64,000 nucleotides of DNA from Thermohalobaculum sp039033215 (GTDB taxonomy: Bacteria > Pseudomonadota > Alphaproteobacteria > Rhodobacterales > Rhodobacteraceae): assembly GCA_039033215.1 (NCBI GenBank), contig JBCCDA010000011.1, forward strand, positions 3,383-67,382, in the 5' to 3' direction. Below are positions 25,095-34,218 of this stretch, one piece after another; within the stretch, counting starts at the first letter, position 1; each line of letters opens with the position of its first letter. The position numbers and the translations under genes are program-made. The notes under the pieces are model-generated. The model saw nothing but the letters and a program-made list of their open reading frames with translations. It did no database searches and was not told the DNA's origin.

Positions 25095-26018
25095 ATGCGT
25101 GACCTGCCTCTCACTCTGCTGCGCGCGCTGGCGGCGGTCTATGACACCGGGGGCATTCGGCCTGCCGGGCGGCGCTTGGGGGTTCAGCATTCGGCCATCA
25201 GCCGCGCCCTGCGCGATCTGGAAGCCTGGCTGGGGATCCCGATATTCGAGAAGCGGGATGGCCAACGAACACTGGCGTTCACCGCAGAGGGTGCATCCTT
25301 GGGCAAGGCAGCTCTGATGGCGCTGTTGGAGCTGGACAACGCTGTTCAAAAGACGCGTGAGGGGTCCAACGCAAACTCGGTGACCATCGCGACAACGCCG
25401 TCTTTCGCCATGCGCTGGCTATTGCCGCGGCTACCGATGTTGACCGAGACGCTTCCGAAGACTGAAGTGTCCATCATCGTCGATCAGGCACGCAAGAGCC
25501 CCGTCGCATCGGGGGCCGATCTGAACATCCGTATGGGATCTCGACCGACCGACGCGCCAGATCCACTCCCGCTCATGGACGAACAGGTCTTCCCGGTCAT
25601 CGCGCCGCGACTCTGGGAGAAGCTTGGCAAGCCATCAAAGGTTTCTGACCTCCAAGGCCTCCCTCTCCTCCACGATCGCGATCCTGCAACGTCCTGGGCG
25701 ACATGGCGGGTGAAGATGGGGCCGGGGCAGCTAGATGTGCGCCGCGGTCCGCGTCTTACCTCGTCGGACCTGATCCTGCGTGCAGCGGAACAAGGCCAGG
25801 GCGTTGCGCTGGCGCGCGGGCGACTGGCGAAAGATAGCCTGGATGATGGCACACTTGTCCGCCCATTCGGGGACGCCGAGATCGATCTCGGCACCAACTA
25901 CTGGATCATCACCAACCCTGACACCGGCGCTCGGCGCGTGGTGCGGGCGGTGATCGAATGGCTGCTGGCGGAGGCGGAACAGTGCGATCGAGTGACCACG
26001 GTAGCGAACTCTCATTGA
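25095..26018 (+). CDS. LysR-family regulator
   Basis: This 307-residue regulator has HTH residues 1-60 (LTLLRALAAVYDTGGIRPAGRRLGV, HSAISRALRDLEAWLGIPIF) and a C-terminal effector domain starting about residue 92 (TIATTPSFAMRWLLPRLP). The ATG at 25095 gives the usual family N-terminus; earlier in-frame starts (24957, 25065) add non-homologous residues. The 87-base gap to the divergent GST-like gene probably contains the shared operator. Confidence 0.9.
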   Translation: MRDLPLTLLRALAAVYDTGGIRPAGRRLGVQHSAISRALRDLEAWLGIPIFEKRDGQRTLAFTAEGASLGKAALMALLELDNAVQKTREGSNANSVTIATTPSFAMRWLLPRLPMLTETLPKTEVSIIVDQARKSPVASGADLNIRMGSRPTDAPDPLPLMDEQVFPVIAPRLWEKLGKPSKVSDLQGLPLLHDRDPATSWATWRVKMGPGQLDVRRGPRLTSSDLILRAAEQGQGVALARGRLAKDSLDDGTLVRPFGDAEIDLGTNYWIITNPDTGARRVVRAVIEWLLAEAEQCDRVTTVANSH

Positions 26019-26178
26019 GCAGATCAATGCAGTGAGCGATTGGACTGCCCTACCGGACCGGTGAATTCTTGGCGAAGTACCGATGGCCCCTATGCGCCCA
26101 GGCTATCGTGAAACTTCGGCTTGGCACGAACCGAGACGGGATCAAGCACATCTCAATGCGCCTGGAAACCGATCAGGT

Positions 26179-27087
26179 TCAGGTGGGAACGGCACCAACT
26201 GTGACGGGTGCGATAGTGTCCCTGATGTAGTCCCGCATGTCGATCATCGCCTTGCCGGAAGCGTGACCCTTGGCGGTGATCATGGCAATCTGGCAATGGA
26301 TCGCCGGGACAAACGGGCGCCAGATGACACCGTCGGAGAGGTTTGCCTTTCCGTTCAGCGGATCGACGATTGCGATCGAATGCCGTTCTGCAACGAGGTT
26401 CCGTGCAATCGCGAAGAAGTAGCTCTTTGCGCTCAGTTGCGCCGGCGTATTGGTCTCGGAGAGCAGCGCGTCGAGGGAGCGGTCGACTTCGTGTTCGCCC
26501 GTGATGCCGATGATCGAGCACCCATGCAGATCCTGCGGGGTAATCTGCGAGCGCGCGGCAAGCGGATGGTCGGCACGCATGATACAAACGCATTCCATCT
26601 CGAAGATCTCGGCCTCCAGACCTGCGACCGGGACGGGCGTGTCGATCATCCCGATATCAATCTGGCGACCGCTGACCCACGAGGCGATCTGTCTGGAGCT
26701 ATGGACCCGGATGTCGGCATGAATGTTCGGGTTCTTCTGCTGGAACGCAGCGACGATACCGGGCAGCACGTTGATCGCGAGCACCCCGTTTGTCGCTATG
26801 CTGATCCCGCCCACGGCCCCGGACAGGATATCCGCCGCCCGTTGTTCAATCCGGCCCATCGCGCGGAGACCCTGTTCCACCTCTGGATGCAGGTGCAGGG
26901 CCTCACTGGTTGGCACAAAGAACCCTCGGTCACGGTGGAAGAGCCGGAATCCAAGCGTAGTCTCCAGCTTGCTGAGCGCGATGCTGACTGCCGGTTGCGA
27001 GAGGTTCAGACGCTCGGCGGCTCGCGAGACAGAGCCCGCTTCGATCAGCGCGTTGAAGACCTGCAGATGCCGGATCGTTAGCCGCAT
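26179..27087 (-). CDS. LysR-family regulator, OccR/NocR-like
   Basis: This 302-residue regulator begins MRLTIRHLQVFNALIEAGSVSRAAERLNLSQPAVS, typical of the OccR/NocR/ArgP-like branch. The effector domain starts about residue 92 (ISIATNGVLAINVLPG). OccR and NocR control opine catabolism. It is divergent from the FAD oxidase and PotFGHI-type importer genes, so it is the likely activator of that cluster in response to the imported compound (inference). Confidence 0.9.
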   Translation of the reverse strand: MRLTIRHLQVFNALIEAGSVSRAAERLNLSQPAVSIALSKLETTLGFRLFHRDRGFFVPTSEALHLHPEVEQGLRAMGRIEQRAADILSGAVGGISIATNGVLAINVLPGIVAAFQQKNPNIHADIRVHSSRQIASWVSGRQIDIGMIDTPVPVAGLEAEIFEMECVCIMRADHPLAARSQITPQDLHGCSIIGITGEHEVDRSLDALLSETNTPAQLSAKSYFFAIARNLVAERHSIAIVDPLNGKANLSDGVIWRPFVPAIHCQIAMITAKGHASGKAMIDMRDYIRDTIAPVTVGAVPT

Positions 27088-27138
27088 GGCCGCGCTTCCT
27101 GGATCCTTGGTATAAAGAAATCGAATACGAAATTAATC

Positions 27139-27151
27139 GCAATTAAATTGC
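27139..27151. promoter_or_regulatory. candidate LysR operator in divergent promoter
   Basis: A perfect inverted repeat GCAATT-A-AATTGC lies in an AT-rich patch (about 27119-27155) between the divergent LysR gene and the FAD oxidase gene. Its size and position fit a LysR recognition half-site pair (T-N11-A type). Binding is inferred. Confidence 0.4.
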
Positions 27152-27185
27152 TGTAATGCGGGGCAGCTCGTAGCGTCAAGTGGGG

Positions 27186-28580
27186 ATGGGGCTCAGGGGG
27201 GCCGCAGCTTATCTCGAAGAGGTGTCTCGTTTGGGCGCAGAGGCAAAGAAGGCCGCTTGGCAACCTGGGCCATTCACGGCTGACTGTCTGCACCGGCCAT
27301 ACTGGCTGGACAACTTGCCGCCGCCGCCTGCAATCTCAGGCGCTCCTCCTTCCAGCGTCGATGTTGCGATTATTGGGTCGGGCTACACCGGGTTGAACGC
27401 CGCGATTGCGGCAGCGCGCGGTGGCCGGTCGACCCTGGTTCTTGATGCCGAAGACCCAGGCTGGGGCTGTAGCACGCGCAATGGTGGGCAGGTGAGCACT
27501 AGTGTTAAGCCCTCGCTTGCTCATCTGACGCGGCGGTTCGGCCCAGAACGCGCCAAAGCGATCCGAACCGAAGGCGAGCAGGCGCTGGATTGGTTGGATG
27601 CGTTCATCGCCGAGGAGTTGATCGACTGCGACTTCAGGCGCGCCGGGCGCTTCCATGCAGCCCACACACCGGCGCACTACGAAGAGATCTGCGGTCTCGC
27701 GAAAGAGATGGTGCATACCGAAAACGTCGAGGCGCATGCTGTACCGCGCTCCGAGCAACGGCGGGAACTGGGATCGGACGTCTATCACGGCGGCGTCGTC
27801 TTCCCCCGTCATGCCGCACTTGATCCCGGCAAGTATCACCGCGGTTTGCTCAAGGTCGCATTGGAAGCCGGCTCCGAGGTCGTCGGACAGTGCCCAGTGT
27901 CCGCTGTGCTTCAGGACCATGACGGGTTCTTGCTGAAGACATCCAAGGGCGACGTGCGGGCACGTGATGTGATCATTGCCACAAACGGATACACGTCCGG
28001 GCTCACGCCTTGGCTGCAGCGCCGCGTCTTGCCGATCGGGAGCTACGTGATTGCCACCGAACCGCTTCCGTCGGCGCTGATGGATGAGCTGTTCCCCACG
28101 GACAGAGTCGCCAGCGACACCTGCAAGGTTGTCTACTATTACCGGCCATCGCCCGACCGGACCCGCGTGCTGTTCGGCGGACGCGTCTCGGCGCGCGAGA
28201 CTGACACGGTCGTCAGCGGAGCAAAGCTATATGCGGATATGTGCCGGATCTTCCCTCAGTTGACGGACTACCGGGTTTCGCACTCTTGGATGGGTTTTGT
28301 TGCGTACACTTTCGATCAGCTCGCACATATCGGCACCCACGACGGCGTGCGTTATGCGATGGGGTACTGCGGGTCTGGTGTCTCGATGGCAAGCTATCTG
28401 GGGATGCGGCTGGGTCAACAGGTGCTGGGTCTGGCCGAGGGACGCACTGCGTTCGACAACCTCCCGCACCCGACCAGACCCTTCTATCGGGGAAAGCCGT
28501 GGTTCTTGCCTGCGGCGGTTGCTTGGTACCGGCGCAAGGATCGGATCGAATATCAGCGCGCAGCACGGGAGGTGGCGTAG
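27186..28580 (+). CDS. FAD-dependent amine oxidase/oxidoreductase (PuuB/DAO type)
   Basis: The protein is predicted to oxidise an amino compound, producing an imine or aldehyde, with FAD. It has about 464 residues. The FAD Rossmann motif VDVAIIGSGYTGLNAAIAAAR lies near residues 60-80. It is followed by GWGCSTRNGGQVSTSVKP, a hallmark of gamma-glutamylputrescine oxidase-like and opine-oxidase-like enzymes, and by MGFVAYTFDQLAHIG and GYCGSGVSMASYLG near the C-terminus. A GTG at 27180 is an alternative start. It is the first gene after the divergent LysR and is followed by an importer of PotFGHI type. Confidence 0.85.
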   Translation: MGLRGAAAYLEEVSRLGAEAKKAAWQPGPFTADCLHRPYWLDNLPPPPAISGAPPSSVDVAIIGSGYTGLNAAIAAARGGRSTLVLDAEDPGWGCSTRNGGQVSTSVKPSLAHLTRRFGPERAKAIRTEGEQALDWLDAFIAEELIDCDFRRAGRFHAAHTPAHYEEICGLAKEMVHTENVEAHAVPRSEQRRELGSDVYHGGVVFPRHAALDPGKYHRGLLKVALEAGSEVVGQCPVSAVLQDHDGFLLKTSKGDVRARDVIIATNGYTSGLTPWLQRRVLPIGSYVIATEPLPSALMDELFPTDRVASDTCKVVYYYRPSPDRTRVLFGGRVSARETDTVVSGAKLYADMCRIFPQLTDYRVSHSWMGFVAYTFDQLAHIGTHDGVRYAMGYCGSGVSMASYLGMRLGQQVLGLAEGRTAFDNLPHPTRPFYRGKPWFLPAAVAWYRRKDRIEYQRAAREVA

Positions 28581-28680
28581 AGTGAAGACCGGGCTGCGGT
28601 CGCCGCGCGGTCTGGGACGACGACATGGCGGGGACGGGGCACTCTGAAGGGTGGCGCCGCGCACAACACGGAGGACAGAC

Positions 28681-29721
28681 ATGAAACACTTGATTGGGCT
28701 GACACTAGCCGCAGGACTTACGTCCATGGCAGCATTTGCCGCGGACAAGACCGTGACCATCGCCTCATGGGGCGGATCGTATCAGGAAGCGCAGAGCAAA
28801 GCGCTGTTCGAGCCCGCGTCCGAGGCAACTGGTGTTGTCGTCAAGCAGGAAACCTATGGCGGCATGTCGGATGTCCGGCTGCAGGTGTCGTCGGGGGCGG
28901 TCACACTCGACATCGTGTCCAGCGGGTCCGGGTCGGCGGCGCGAGCTGCCGCTGAAGGCCTTTTGGAGAAACTGGACTATTCCATCATCGATGTCTCCGA
29001 GTTCTATCCGACGCTCAAGACGGACTACTGCGTCGGCGGCGACGTGTTCTCGACCGTCTTTGCCTACAACACCGAGACTTTCCCGAGTGACGGACCGCAA
29101 ACCTGGGCCGACTTTTGGGACGTTGAAAAGTTCCCCGGAACGCGGGCCTACCGTTCAAAGGTTGCCGGAGCACTTGAGCCTGCGTTGATGGCGGATGGCG
29201 TTGCTCCGGAGGATGTCTACACGGTCCTCGACAGCGAGGAAGGCATCGAGCGTGCACTGAACAAGATCCGCGAGCTCAAGCCCAATATCGCGGTCTTCTG
29301 GTCATCCGGCGCTCAACACGCCCAGCTCATGAAGGACGGCGAGGTTGACATGACCACCGGCTGGAATGGCCGCTTTGACAACGCAAAGAAGGATGGCGCC
29401 AAAGTCTCCTACAGCTTTAACCAGGCGCTGTTGGACTATGACTGCTTCGCGATCCCAAAGGGTGCACCGAACAAAGATGTCGCCATGGCATTCCTAGCCG
29501 AGATCTCGAAGGCCGAATACCAGGACGATCTCCCCAAGTTCATCACCTACGGGCCGACGAACAAGGCAGCCTACGAGACCGGTGCAATTGACGCGGCGAC
29601 GGCAGCGGCATTGCCCTCGTCGCCAGAGAATGCCGCGCTGCAGCTCCCTGTTTCGCTGGACTGGTACGCCAAGTGGGAAACCATTGCGGACGAGATGTAT
29701 CAGGAAATGCTGACCGAGTGA
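28681..29721 (+). CDS. ABC transporter substrate-binding protein, PotD/PotF type
   Basis: This periplasmic binding protein has 346 residues with signal peptide MKHLIGLTLAAGLTSMAAFA. The mature N-terminus KTVTIASWGGSYQEAQSKA is typical of family 1 proteins for polyamines, opines or related cationic compounds. The ATG at 28681 follows CGGAGGACAG. It is the first gene of an SBP-ATPase-permease-permease set. The ligand is not determined by the sequence. Confidence 0.92.
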   Translation: MKHLIGLTLAAGLTSMAAFAADKTVTIASWGGSYQEAQSKALFEPASEATGVVVKQETYGGMSDVRLQVSSGAVTLDIVSSGSGSAARAAAEGLLEKLDYSIIDVSEFYPTLKTDYCVGGDVFSTVFAYNTETFPSDGPQTWADFWDVEKFPGTRAYRSKVAGALEPALMADGVAPEDVYTVLDSEEGIERALNKIRELKPNIAVFWSSGAQHAQLMKDGEVDMTTGWNGRFDNAKKDGAKVSYSFNQALLDYDCFAIPKGAPNKDVAMAFLAEISKAEYQDDLPKFITYGPTNKAAYETGAIDAATAAALPSSPENAALQLPVSLDWYAKWETIADEMYQEMLTE

Positions 29722-29741
29722 TCGGAAGAGCAATCGACCAC

Positions 29742-29768
29742 GCCACAGGCCGAACCCTGGCCTGTGGC
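29742..29768 (+). terminator. intercistronic hairpin after the binding-protein gene
   Basis: A perfect 10-bp stem GCCACAGGCC / GGCCTGTGGC with loop GAACCCT lies 20 bases after the binding-protein stop. Such hairpins usually protect the upstream mRNA or attenuate transcription, so the binding protein is made in excess over the membrane parts. It covers a GTG at 29764 that would otherwise be an ATPase start. Confidence 0.7.
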
Positions 29769-29790
29769 ACACTATTTGGGGAACACTGAT

Positions 29791-30882
29791 TTGGCGAATG
29801 ACACACAAGGCGCCCTGCCGATCGCTGTTAGGAACGTCACCAAGACGTACGGCAAGGTCTTCGCGCTGGACGATGTGTCGCTGGACGTCGCAAGCGGTGA
29901 GTTTCTGACGTTGCTGGGGCCGTCAGGCTCGGGAAAGACAACCTTGCTGATGGTTCTGGCGGGGTTCACGCGACCCGACCGGGGCAGCCTGAAGTTTGGC
30001 GACCACGAGGTCATTCGCAAACCGCCGCATTTGCGCGATGTGGGCATGGTCTTCCAGAACTACGCCTTATTTCCGCACATGACCGTCGTCGGAAACGTCG
30101 GCTATCCACTGCGGATCCGGAAGACGCCCAAGGCCGAGGCGGCGAAGCGGATCGAACGTGCGTTGGAGACAGTTCAACTCGGCGGATATGGTGACAGGCA
30201 GATCAACCAGCTCTCCGGTGGACAACGCCAGCGCGTGGCGCTTGCCCGGGCCATCGTCTTCGAACCCCGGATCCTGCTGATGGACGAGCCGCTTTCTGCG
30301 CTCGACAAGAAGCTCCGGGACCGGATGCAGATCGAACTTCGTCACCTGCATGAGCAGTTGGGCATGACGACGGTCTACGTGACCCATGATCAGCGCGAAG
30401 CGCTGACCATGTCGGACCGTATCGCGGTGGTGAACCATGGCCGGATCATGCAGCTGGCAACACCTCAGGAGCTGTATGATCAGCCCGCCAACCGCTTCGT
30501 CGCCGACTTCATCGGGGATTCCGCTTTCCTTCCAGTCAGGCGCGACGGTGACCAGCTCCACGCCGGTGGAGTAGCCCTGAAACTTTCACGCCCGCTGCCC
30601 GCTGCTGAGAACCTTCTACTGATGGTGCGGCCGGAGCGGCTGAAACTTGGCGCAACCGGCCACGGCGACGAGAACCTGTTCGACGCTACGGTGTCCGAGA
30701 TCGTCTACCAGGGCGACAGCTACCTGCTGTACGCCCGTCTGACCGTTGGGGATGGGGCCGAGATAAGCCTGCGCGGCGCGGTCAGGGACGGCACCGTGTC
30801 AGGCCTGCCCAAGGCTGGCGAACCGGTCCGCCTGGCACTTTCCGCAGCCGACACCCTGATCATCTCGGGCGACGACGCATGA
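29791..30882 (+). CDS. ABC transporter ATP-binding protein, PotA/PotG type
   Basis: The ATPase powers import with the two following permeases. It has about 363 residues from the TTG at 29791, which has a GGGGA site 8 bases upstream; a GTG at 29764 falls inside a hairpin. It contains Walker A GPSGSGKTT, the Q-loop VFQNYALFPHMTV, the signature LSGGQRQRVALARA, Walker B ILLMDEPLSALD and the H-loop YVTHDQREA. A C-terminal TOBE domain follows (about 270-360). Its stop overlaps the next gene by 4 bases. Confidence 0.93.
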   Translation: MANDTQGALPIAVRNVTKTYGKVFALDDVSLDVASGEFLTLLGPSGSGKTTLLMVLAGFTRPDRGSLKFGDHEVIRKPPHLRDVGMVFQNYALFPHMTVVGNVGYPLRIRKTPKAEAAKRIERALETVQLGGYGDRQINQLSGGQRQRVALARAIVFEPRILLMDEPLSALDKKLRDRMQIELRHLHEQLGMTTVYVTHDQREALTMSDRIAVVNHGRIMQLATPQELYDQPANRFVADFIGDSAFLPVRRDGDQLHAGGVALKLSRPLPAAENLLLMVRPERLKLGATGHGDENLFDATVSEIVYQGDSYLLYARLTVGDGAEISLRGAVRDGTVSGLPKAGEPVRLALSAADTLIISGDDA

Positions 30883-31766
30883 CCGCGCTGGTCCATGACA
30901 ATGCGGCCGGCCTAAGACGCGATAGGCAGATCGAGCGCCTGAAGCTGTTCGGCCTCAGTTCGCCAGCCATCCTGTTGGTCCTCGTGATCCTCGTCGTCCC
31001 CGTGGGTTGGCTCTTCTACCTGTCGTTCATTGGGGCCGACGGCAGCTTCTCGCTTGAAAACTACGAGCGGATGATCGCGCGCAAGTCGTATACCCGGATC
31101 TTCATCACGACGTTCCAAGTGAGCGTCCTGACGACCGGTCTGTGCATTCTGATCGGCTACCCGCTGGCCTACTTCATGTCGCAACTGCCACGGCACTGGG
31201 CGAACCTGTGCCTGATCACGGTGCTGCTGCCCTTCTGGACGTCTCTGCTGGTCCGGACCTATGCGTGGCTGGTGCTGCTGCAGAAACGAGGGCTGGTCAA
31301 CGATTGGGCGATCTCGGCGGGGCTGTGGGAAGAGCCGATCAAGATGGTCCACAACATGACGGGCACCCTGATCGGCATGGTCCACATCATGCTGCCGTTC
31401 CTGATTCTGCCGGTCTACAACGCCATGTGCGCGATTGATCGTGACTATATGAAAGCGGCCTCGAACCTTGGCGCGAGCCCGCGTAGAGCATTCTGGACCG
31501 TGTTCTTCCCGCTGACGACGCCTGGCCTCTTCGCTGGTTCGCTGATGGTTTTTGTCCTGTGCCTGGGGTTCTTCGTGACTCCCGCAGTTTTGGGCGGCGG
31601 CCGGGTCATCATGGTGTCGATGAAGATCGTGTCGAACATCGAGCTCTTCGTAAACTGGGGGGCGGCCAGCGCGCTCGGTGTCGTTCTGCTAGTCGTGACG
31701 GTCGCGATCCTGTGGTTTGCGTCTCGCTTCCTGAAGCTCGACAACATCGCAGGAGGCAACCACTGA
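30879..31766 (+). CDS. ABC transporter permease, PotB/PotH type
   Basis: This inner-membrane permease has 295 residues and about six helices. The EAA loop is MKAASNLGASPRRAFWTVFFPLTTPGL, where the ATPase docks. It overlaps the ATPase stop by 4 bases and the next permease by one base, so translation is coupled. Confidence 0.92.
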   Translation: MTALVHDNAAGLRRDRQIERLKLFGLSSPAILLVLVILVVPVGWLFYLSFIGADGSFSLENYERMIARKSYTRIFITTFQVSVLTTGLCILIGYPLAYFMSQLPRHWANLCLITVLLPFWTSLLVRTYAWLVLLQKRGLVNDWAISAGLWEEPIKMVHNMTGTLIGMVHIMLPFLILPVYNAMCAIDRDYMKAASNLGASPRRAFWTVFFPLTTPGLFAGSLMVFVLCLGFFVTPAVLGGGRVIMVSMKIVSNIELFVNWGAASALGVVLLVVTVAILWFASRFLKLDNIAGGNH

Positions 31767-32584
31767 TGTCCTGGTTCAGCAGTCCTGCCTCCGAAACGCA
31801 AGTGACCCATGGTCAGCGGATCTGGTTGTATCTGTTCTCCGGGATCACGATGATCCTGCTGGTCGTCCCGACCCTTATCGTGGTGCCGATGTCCTTCTCG
31901 GCCTCGCAATATCTCGAGTTCCCGCCCGAGACTTGGTCGCTGCGCTGGTACGACAGCTACTTCAACTCGGATGAATGGATGAACGCCACGGCGACCTCGC
32001 TGAAGGCGGCGGTACTGACCATGCTGGTCGCAACACCGCTTGGCGTAGTTGCGGCCTATGGGCTGCACACATCCGGCGTCCCATTCGTCCGGGCGGCGTT
32101 CGTGCTCCTGATCACACCGATGATGGTGCCCGTGGTCCTGATCGCCATCGGAGCGTTCTACGCCTATGTCCAGCTTAGCCTAATCTACACATTGTCCGGT
32201 CTGGTGCTGGCGCACACGATCCTTGCGCTTCCGCTGGTGCTGATCGTCACCGGGTCGGCGCTAAAGAGCTACGACATGAACCAGGAACTTGCGGCACGCA
32301 GCCTGGGCGCGCCGCGCTGGAAGGCGTTTCTGACCGTCACGCTACCACAGATCCGTTTTGCGGTGGTGACATCGGCGCTGCTGTCGTTTCTGACCTCGTT
32401 CGATGAAGTCGTGATCGCGATGTTCATTTCCGGCGGAGACAACCCGACCCTCACGCGGAACATGTTCAACGCACTGCGCGATCAGATCGATCCCACCATC
32501 GCCTCGATTTCCACAATCATGGTCCTGCTGACCACGTTCCTGATAGTTCTTGCCCAGCTGTTTGGACGGGGCAGCAGCAAGTAA
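31766..32584 (+). CDS. ABC transporter permease, PotC/PotI type
   Basis: This second permease of the importer has 272 residues. The EAA loop is QELAARSLGAPRWKAFLTVTLPQIR. Its ATG shares a base with the TGA of the first permease; a longer in-frame extension to 31559 overlaps that gene and is rejected. The GMC oxidoreductase start follows one base after its stop, so the cluster is one operon. Confidence 0.93.
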   Translation: MSWFSSPASETQVTHGQRIWLYLFSGITMILLVVPTLIVVPMSFSASQYLEFPPETWSLRWYDSYFNSDEWMNATATSLKAAVLTMLVATPLGVVAAYGLHTSGVPFVRAAFVLLITPMMVPVVLIAIGAFYAYVQLSLIYTLSGLVLAHTILALPLVLIVTGSALKSYDMNQELAARSLGAPRWKAFLTVTLPQIRFAVVTSALLSFLTSFDEVVIAMFISGGDNPTLTRNMFNALRDQIDPTIASISTIMVLLTTFLIVLAQLFGRGSSK

Positions 32585-32585
32585 C

Positions 32586-34199
32586 GTGGAGGCCTACGAC
32601 TACATCATCGTTGGCGCGGGATCGGCGGGATGCGCGCTGGCCTACCGCCTGACCGACAGTGGCCGCCACCGCGTCCTGCTGCTGGAAGCGGGGGGCCGCG
32701 ACCGGAGCGTTTGGGTCCACATGCCCATCGGGTACGGCAAGACCTATTACGACGAGCGGATCAACTGGAAGTACATGACCGAACCGGAACCCGGCCTGGG
32801 CGGCAATCGCAGCTATTGGCCCCGTGGCAAGGTGCTGGGGGGCTCCAGCTCGATCAACGCCATGGTCTATGTCCGCGGACATCCACGGGACTACGACGAC
32901 TGGGCGGAAGTTGCACCGGGCTGGGGTTGGGACGATGTCGCGCCGGTCTTCAAACGAATGGAGGATTGGTCCGGGGAGGCCAGCGACTGGCGCGGCAAAG
33001 GGGGGCCAGTATCAGTGTACGATGTCGCTTCCGACATCCATCCCCTCACCCGTACCTATCTGAAAGCTGCGGAGCAGAACGCCATCGCCGTCAATCCTGA
33101 CTACAACGGTGCCGAAATGGAGGGAGCCACCTGCTATCAGATCACCACGAAGGGTGGTCTGCGGGCGTCGGCCGCTCGAGGTTACCTGTGGCCTGCCAGA
33201 CAGAGGCACAACCTGCGGGTCGAGACCCGCGCGCACGCCACCCAGATCTTGTTCGAAGGCAAACGCGCAGTCGGTGTCGAGTACCGGCAGAACGGTCAAC
33301 TCCGCCAAGCTCGGGCAGGGGAGGTGATCTTGTCCGGCGGCGCGATCAACTCGCCCCAGATCCTGCAGCTTTCCGGCATAGGACCAGGCGATCTGTTGCA
33401 GCAGCACGGCATTCCATTGGTTTGCGCCTCGCCGCAGGTTGGCGAAAATCTCCGGGATCACCTGGGTCTCGACCATCTCTTCCGGGCGAACGTCCCGACC
33501 CTGAACCAGGAACTGGGCCCGTGGCTCGGCAAACTGCGTGCTGGGATGCGTTACCTGCTGACCAGACGCGGCCCGCTGTCGCTCAGCCTCAACCAGGGCG
33601 GCGGCTTTGTGCGGGTGATGCCCGATGCAACCAGACCTGATGCCCAGCTCTACTTCTCGCCTGTCAGCTACACCCGTGCGCCGCCTGGTACGCGCCCGTT
33701 GATGAACCCCGATCCGTTCCCGGGTTTCTTGCTTGGCTTCAACCCGTGCAAACCGACAAGTAAGGGCCACGTACATATCCGTGCGCCAGACCCCGATGTG
33801 GCACCGGAGCTACGCGCCAACTACTTGAACACGGAGCATGATCGCCGAATGATGGTGGCGGGCGTTCGGTTCCTGCGCAAGATTTCGGAGGCACCTGCGC
33901 TGAGCGCCGTCATCGATCACGAAATCGAACCCGGGCCAGACGTCCAGTCTGATGACGAGATCGCGGACTTCGCGCGCGCCAAGTCCTGGACAGTGTTCCA
34001 TCAATGCGGAACTTGTCAGATGGGCCGGGATGTTGCGACTTCAGTTGTCGATGCGCGTCTTCGGGTCCACGGCACCGAGCGACTTCGTGTCGTAGACGCG
34101 TCGGTGTTTCCCGGCATCCCCACTGGAAATACGAACGCGCCTGCGATGATGGTTGGCGAACGGGCATCGGACCTGATCCTGGAAGACGCAAAGCGATAG
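32586..34199 (+). CDS. GMC-family FAD oxidoreductase (choline-dehydrogenase-like)
   Basis: GMC flavoenzymes oxidise alcohols to aldehydes or acids. The GTG at 32586 gives 537 residues starting VEAYDYIIVGAGSAGCALAYRL. The FAD motif (GAGSAG), the GMC signature 1 (PRGKVLGGSSSINAMVYVRG), signature 2 (GAINSPQILQLSGIG) and the C-terminal FHQCGTCQMG with VVDASVFPGIPTGNTNAPAMM are all present. It follows the importer directly, so its substrate is probably a product of the imported compound. Choline itself is not implied. Confidence 0.92.
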   Translation: MEAYDYIIVGAGSAGCALAYRLTDSGRHRVLLLEAGGRDRSVWVHMPIGYGKTYYDERINWKYMTEPEPGLGGNRSYWPRGKVLGGSSSINAMVYVRGHPRDYDDWAEVAPGWGWDDVAPVFKRMEDWSGEASDWRGKGGPVSVYDVASDIHPLTRTYLKAAEQNAIAVNPDYNGAEMEGATCYQITTKGGLRASAARGYLWPARQRHNLRVETRAHATQILFEGKRAVGVEYRQNGQLRQARAGEVILSGGAINSPQILQLSGIGPGDLLQQHGIPLVCASPQVGENLRDHLGLDHLFRANVPTLNQELGPWLGKLRAGMRYLLTRRGPLSLSLNQGGGFVRVMPDATRPDAQLYFSPVSYTRAPPGTRPLMNPDPFPGFLLGFNPCKPTSKGHVHIRAPDPDVAPELRANYLNTEHDRRMMVAGVRFLRKISEAPALSAVIDHEIEPGPDVQSDDEIADFARAKSWTVFHQCGTCQMGRDVATSVVDARLRVHGTERLRVVDASVFPGIPTGNTNAPAMMVGERASDLILEDAKR

Positions 34200-34218
34200 A
34201 TCCCCTGAAAGGGCACGC

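Noticed and set aside
26083..27081. 332-codon plus-strand frame opposite the OccR-like LysR gene
   Set aside because: The LysR gene is complete with a typical HTH; the opposite frame is a shadow.
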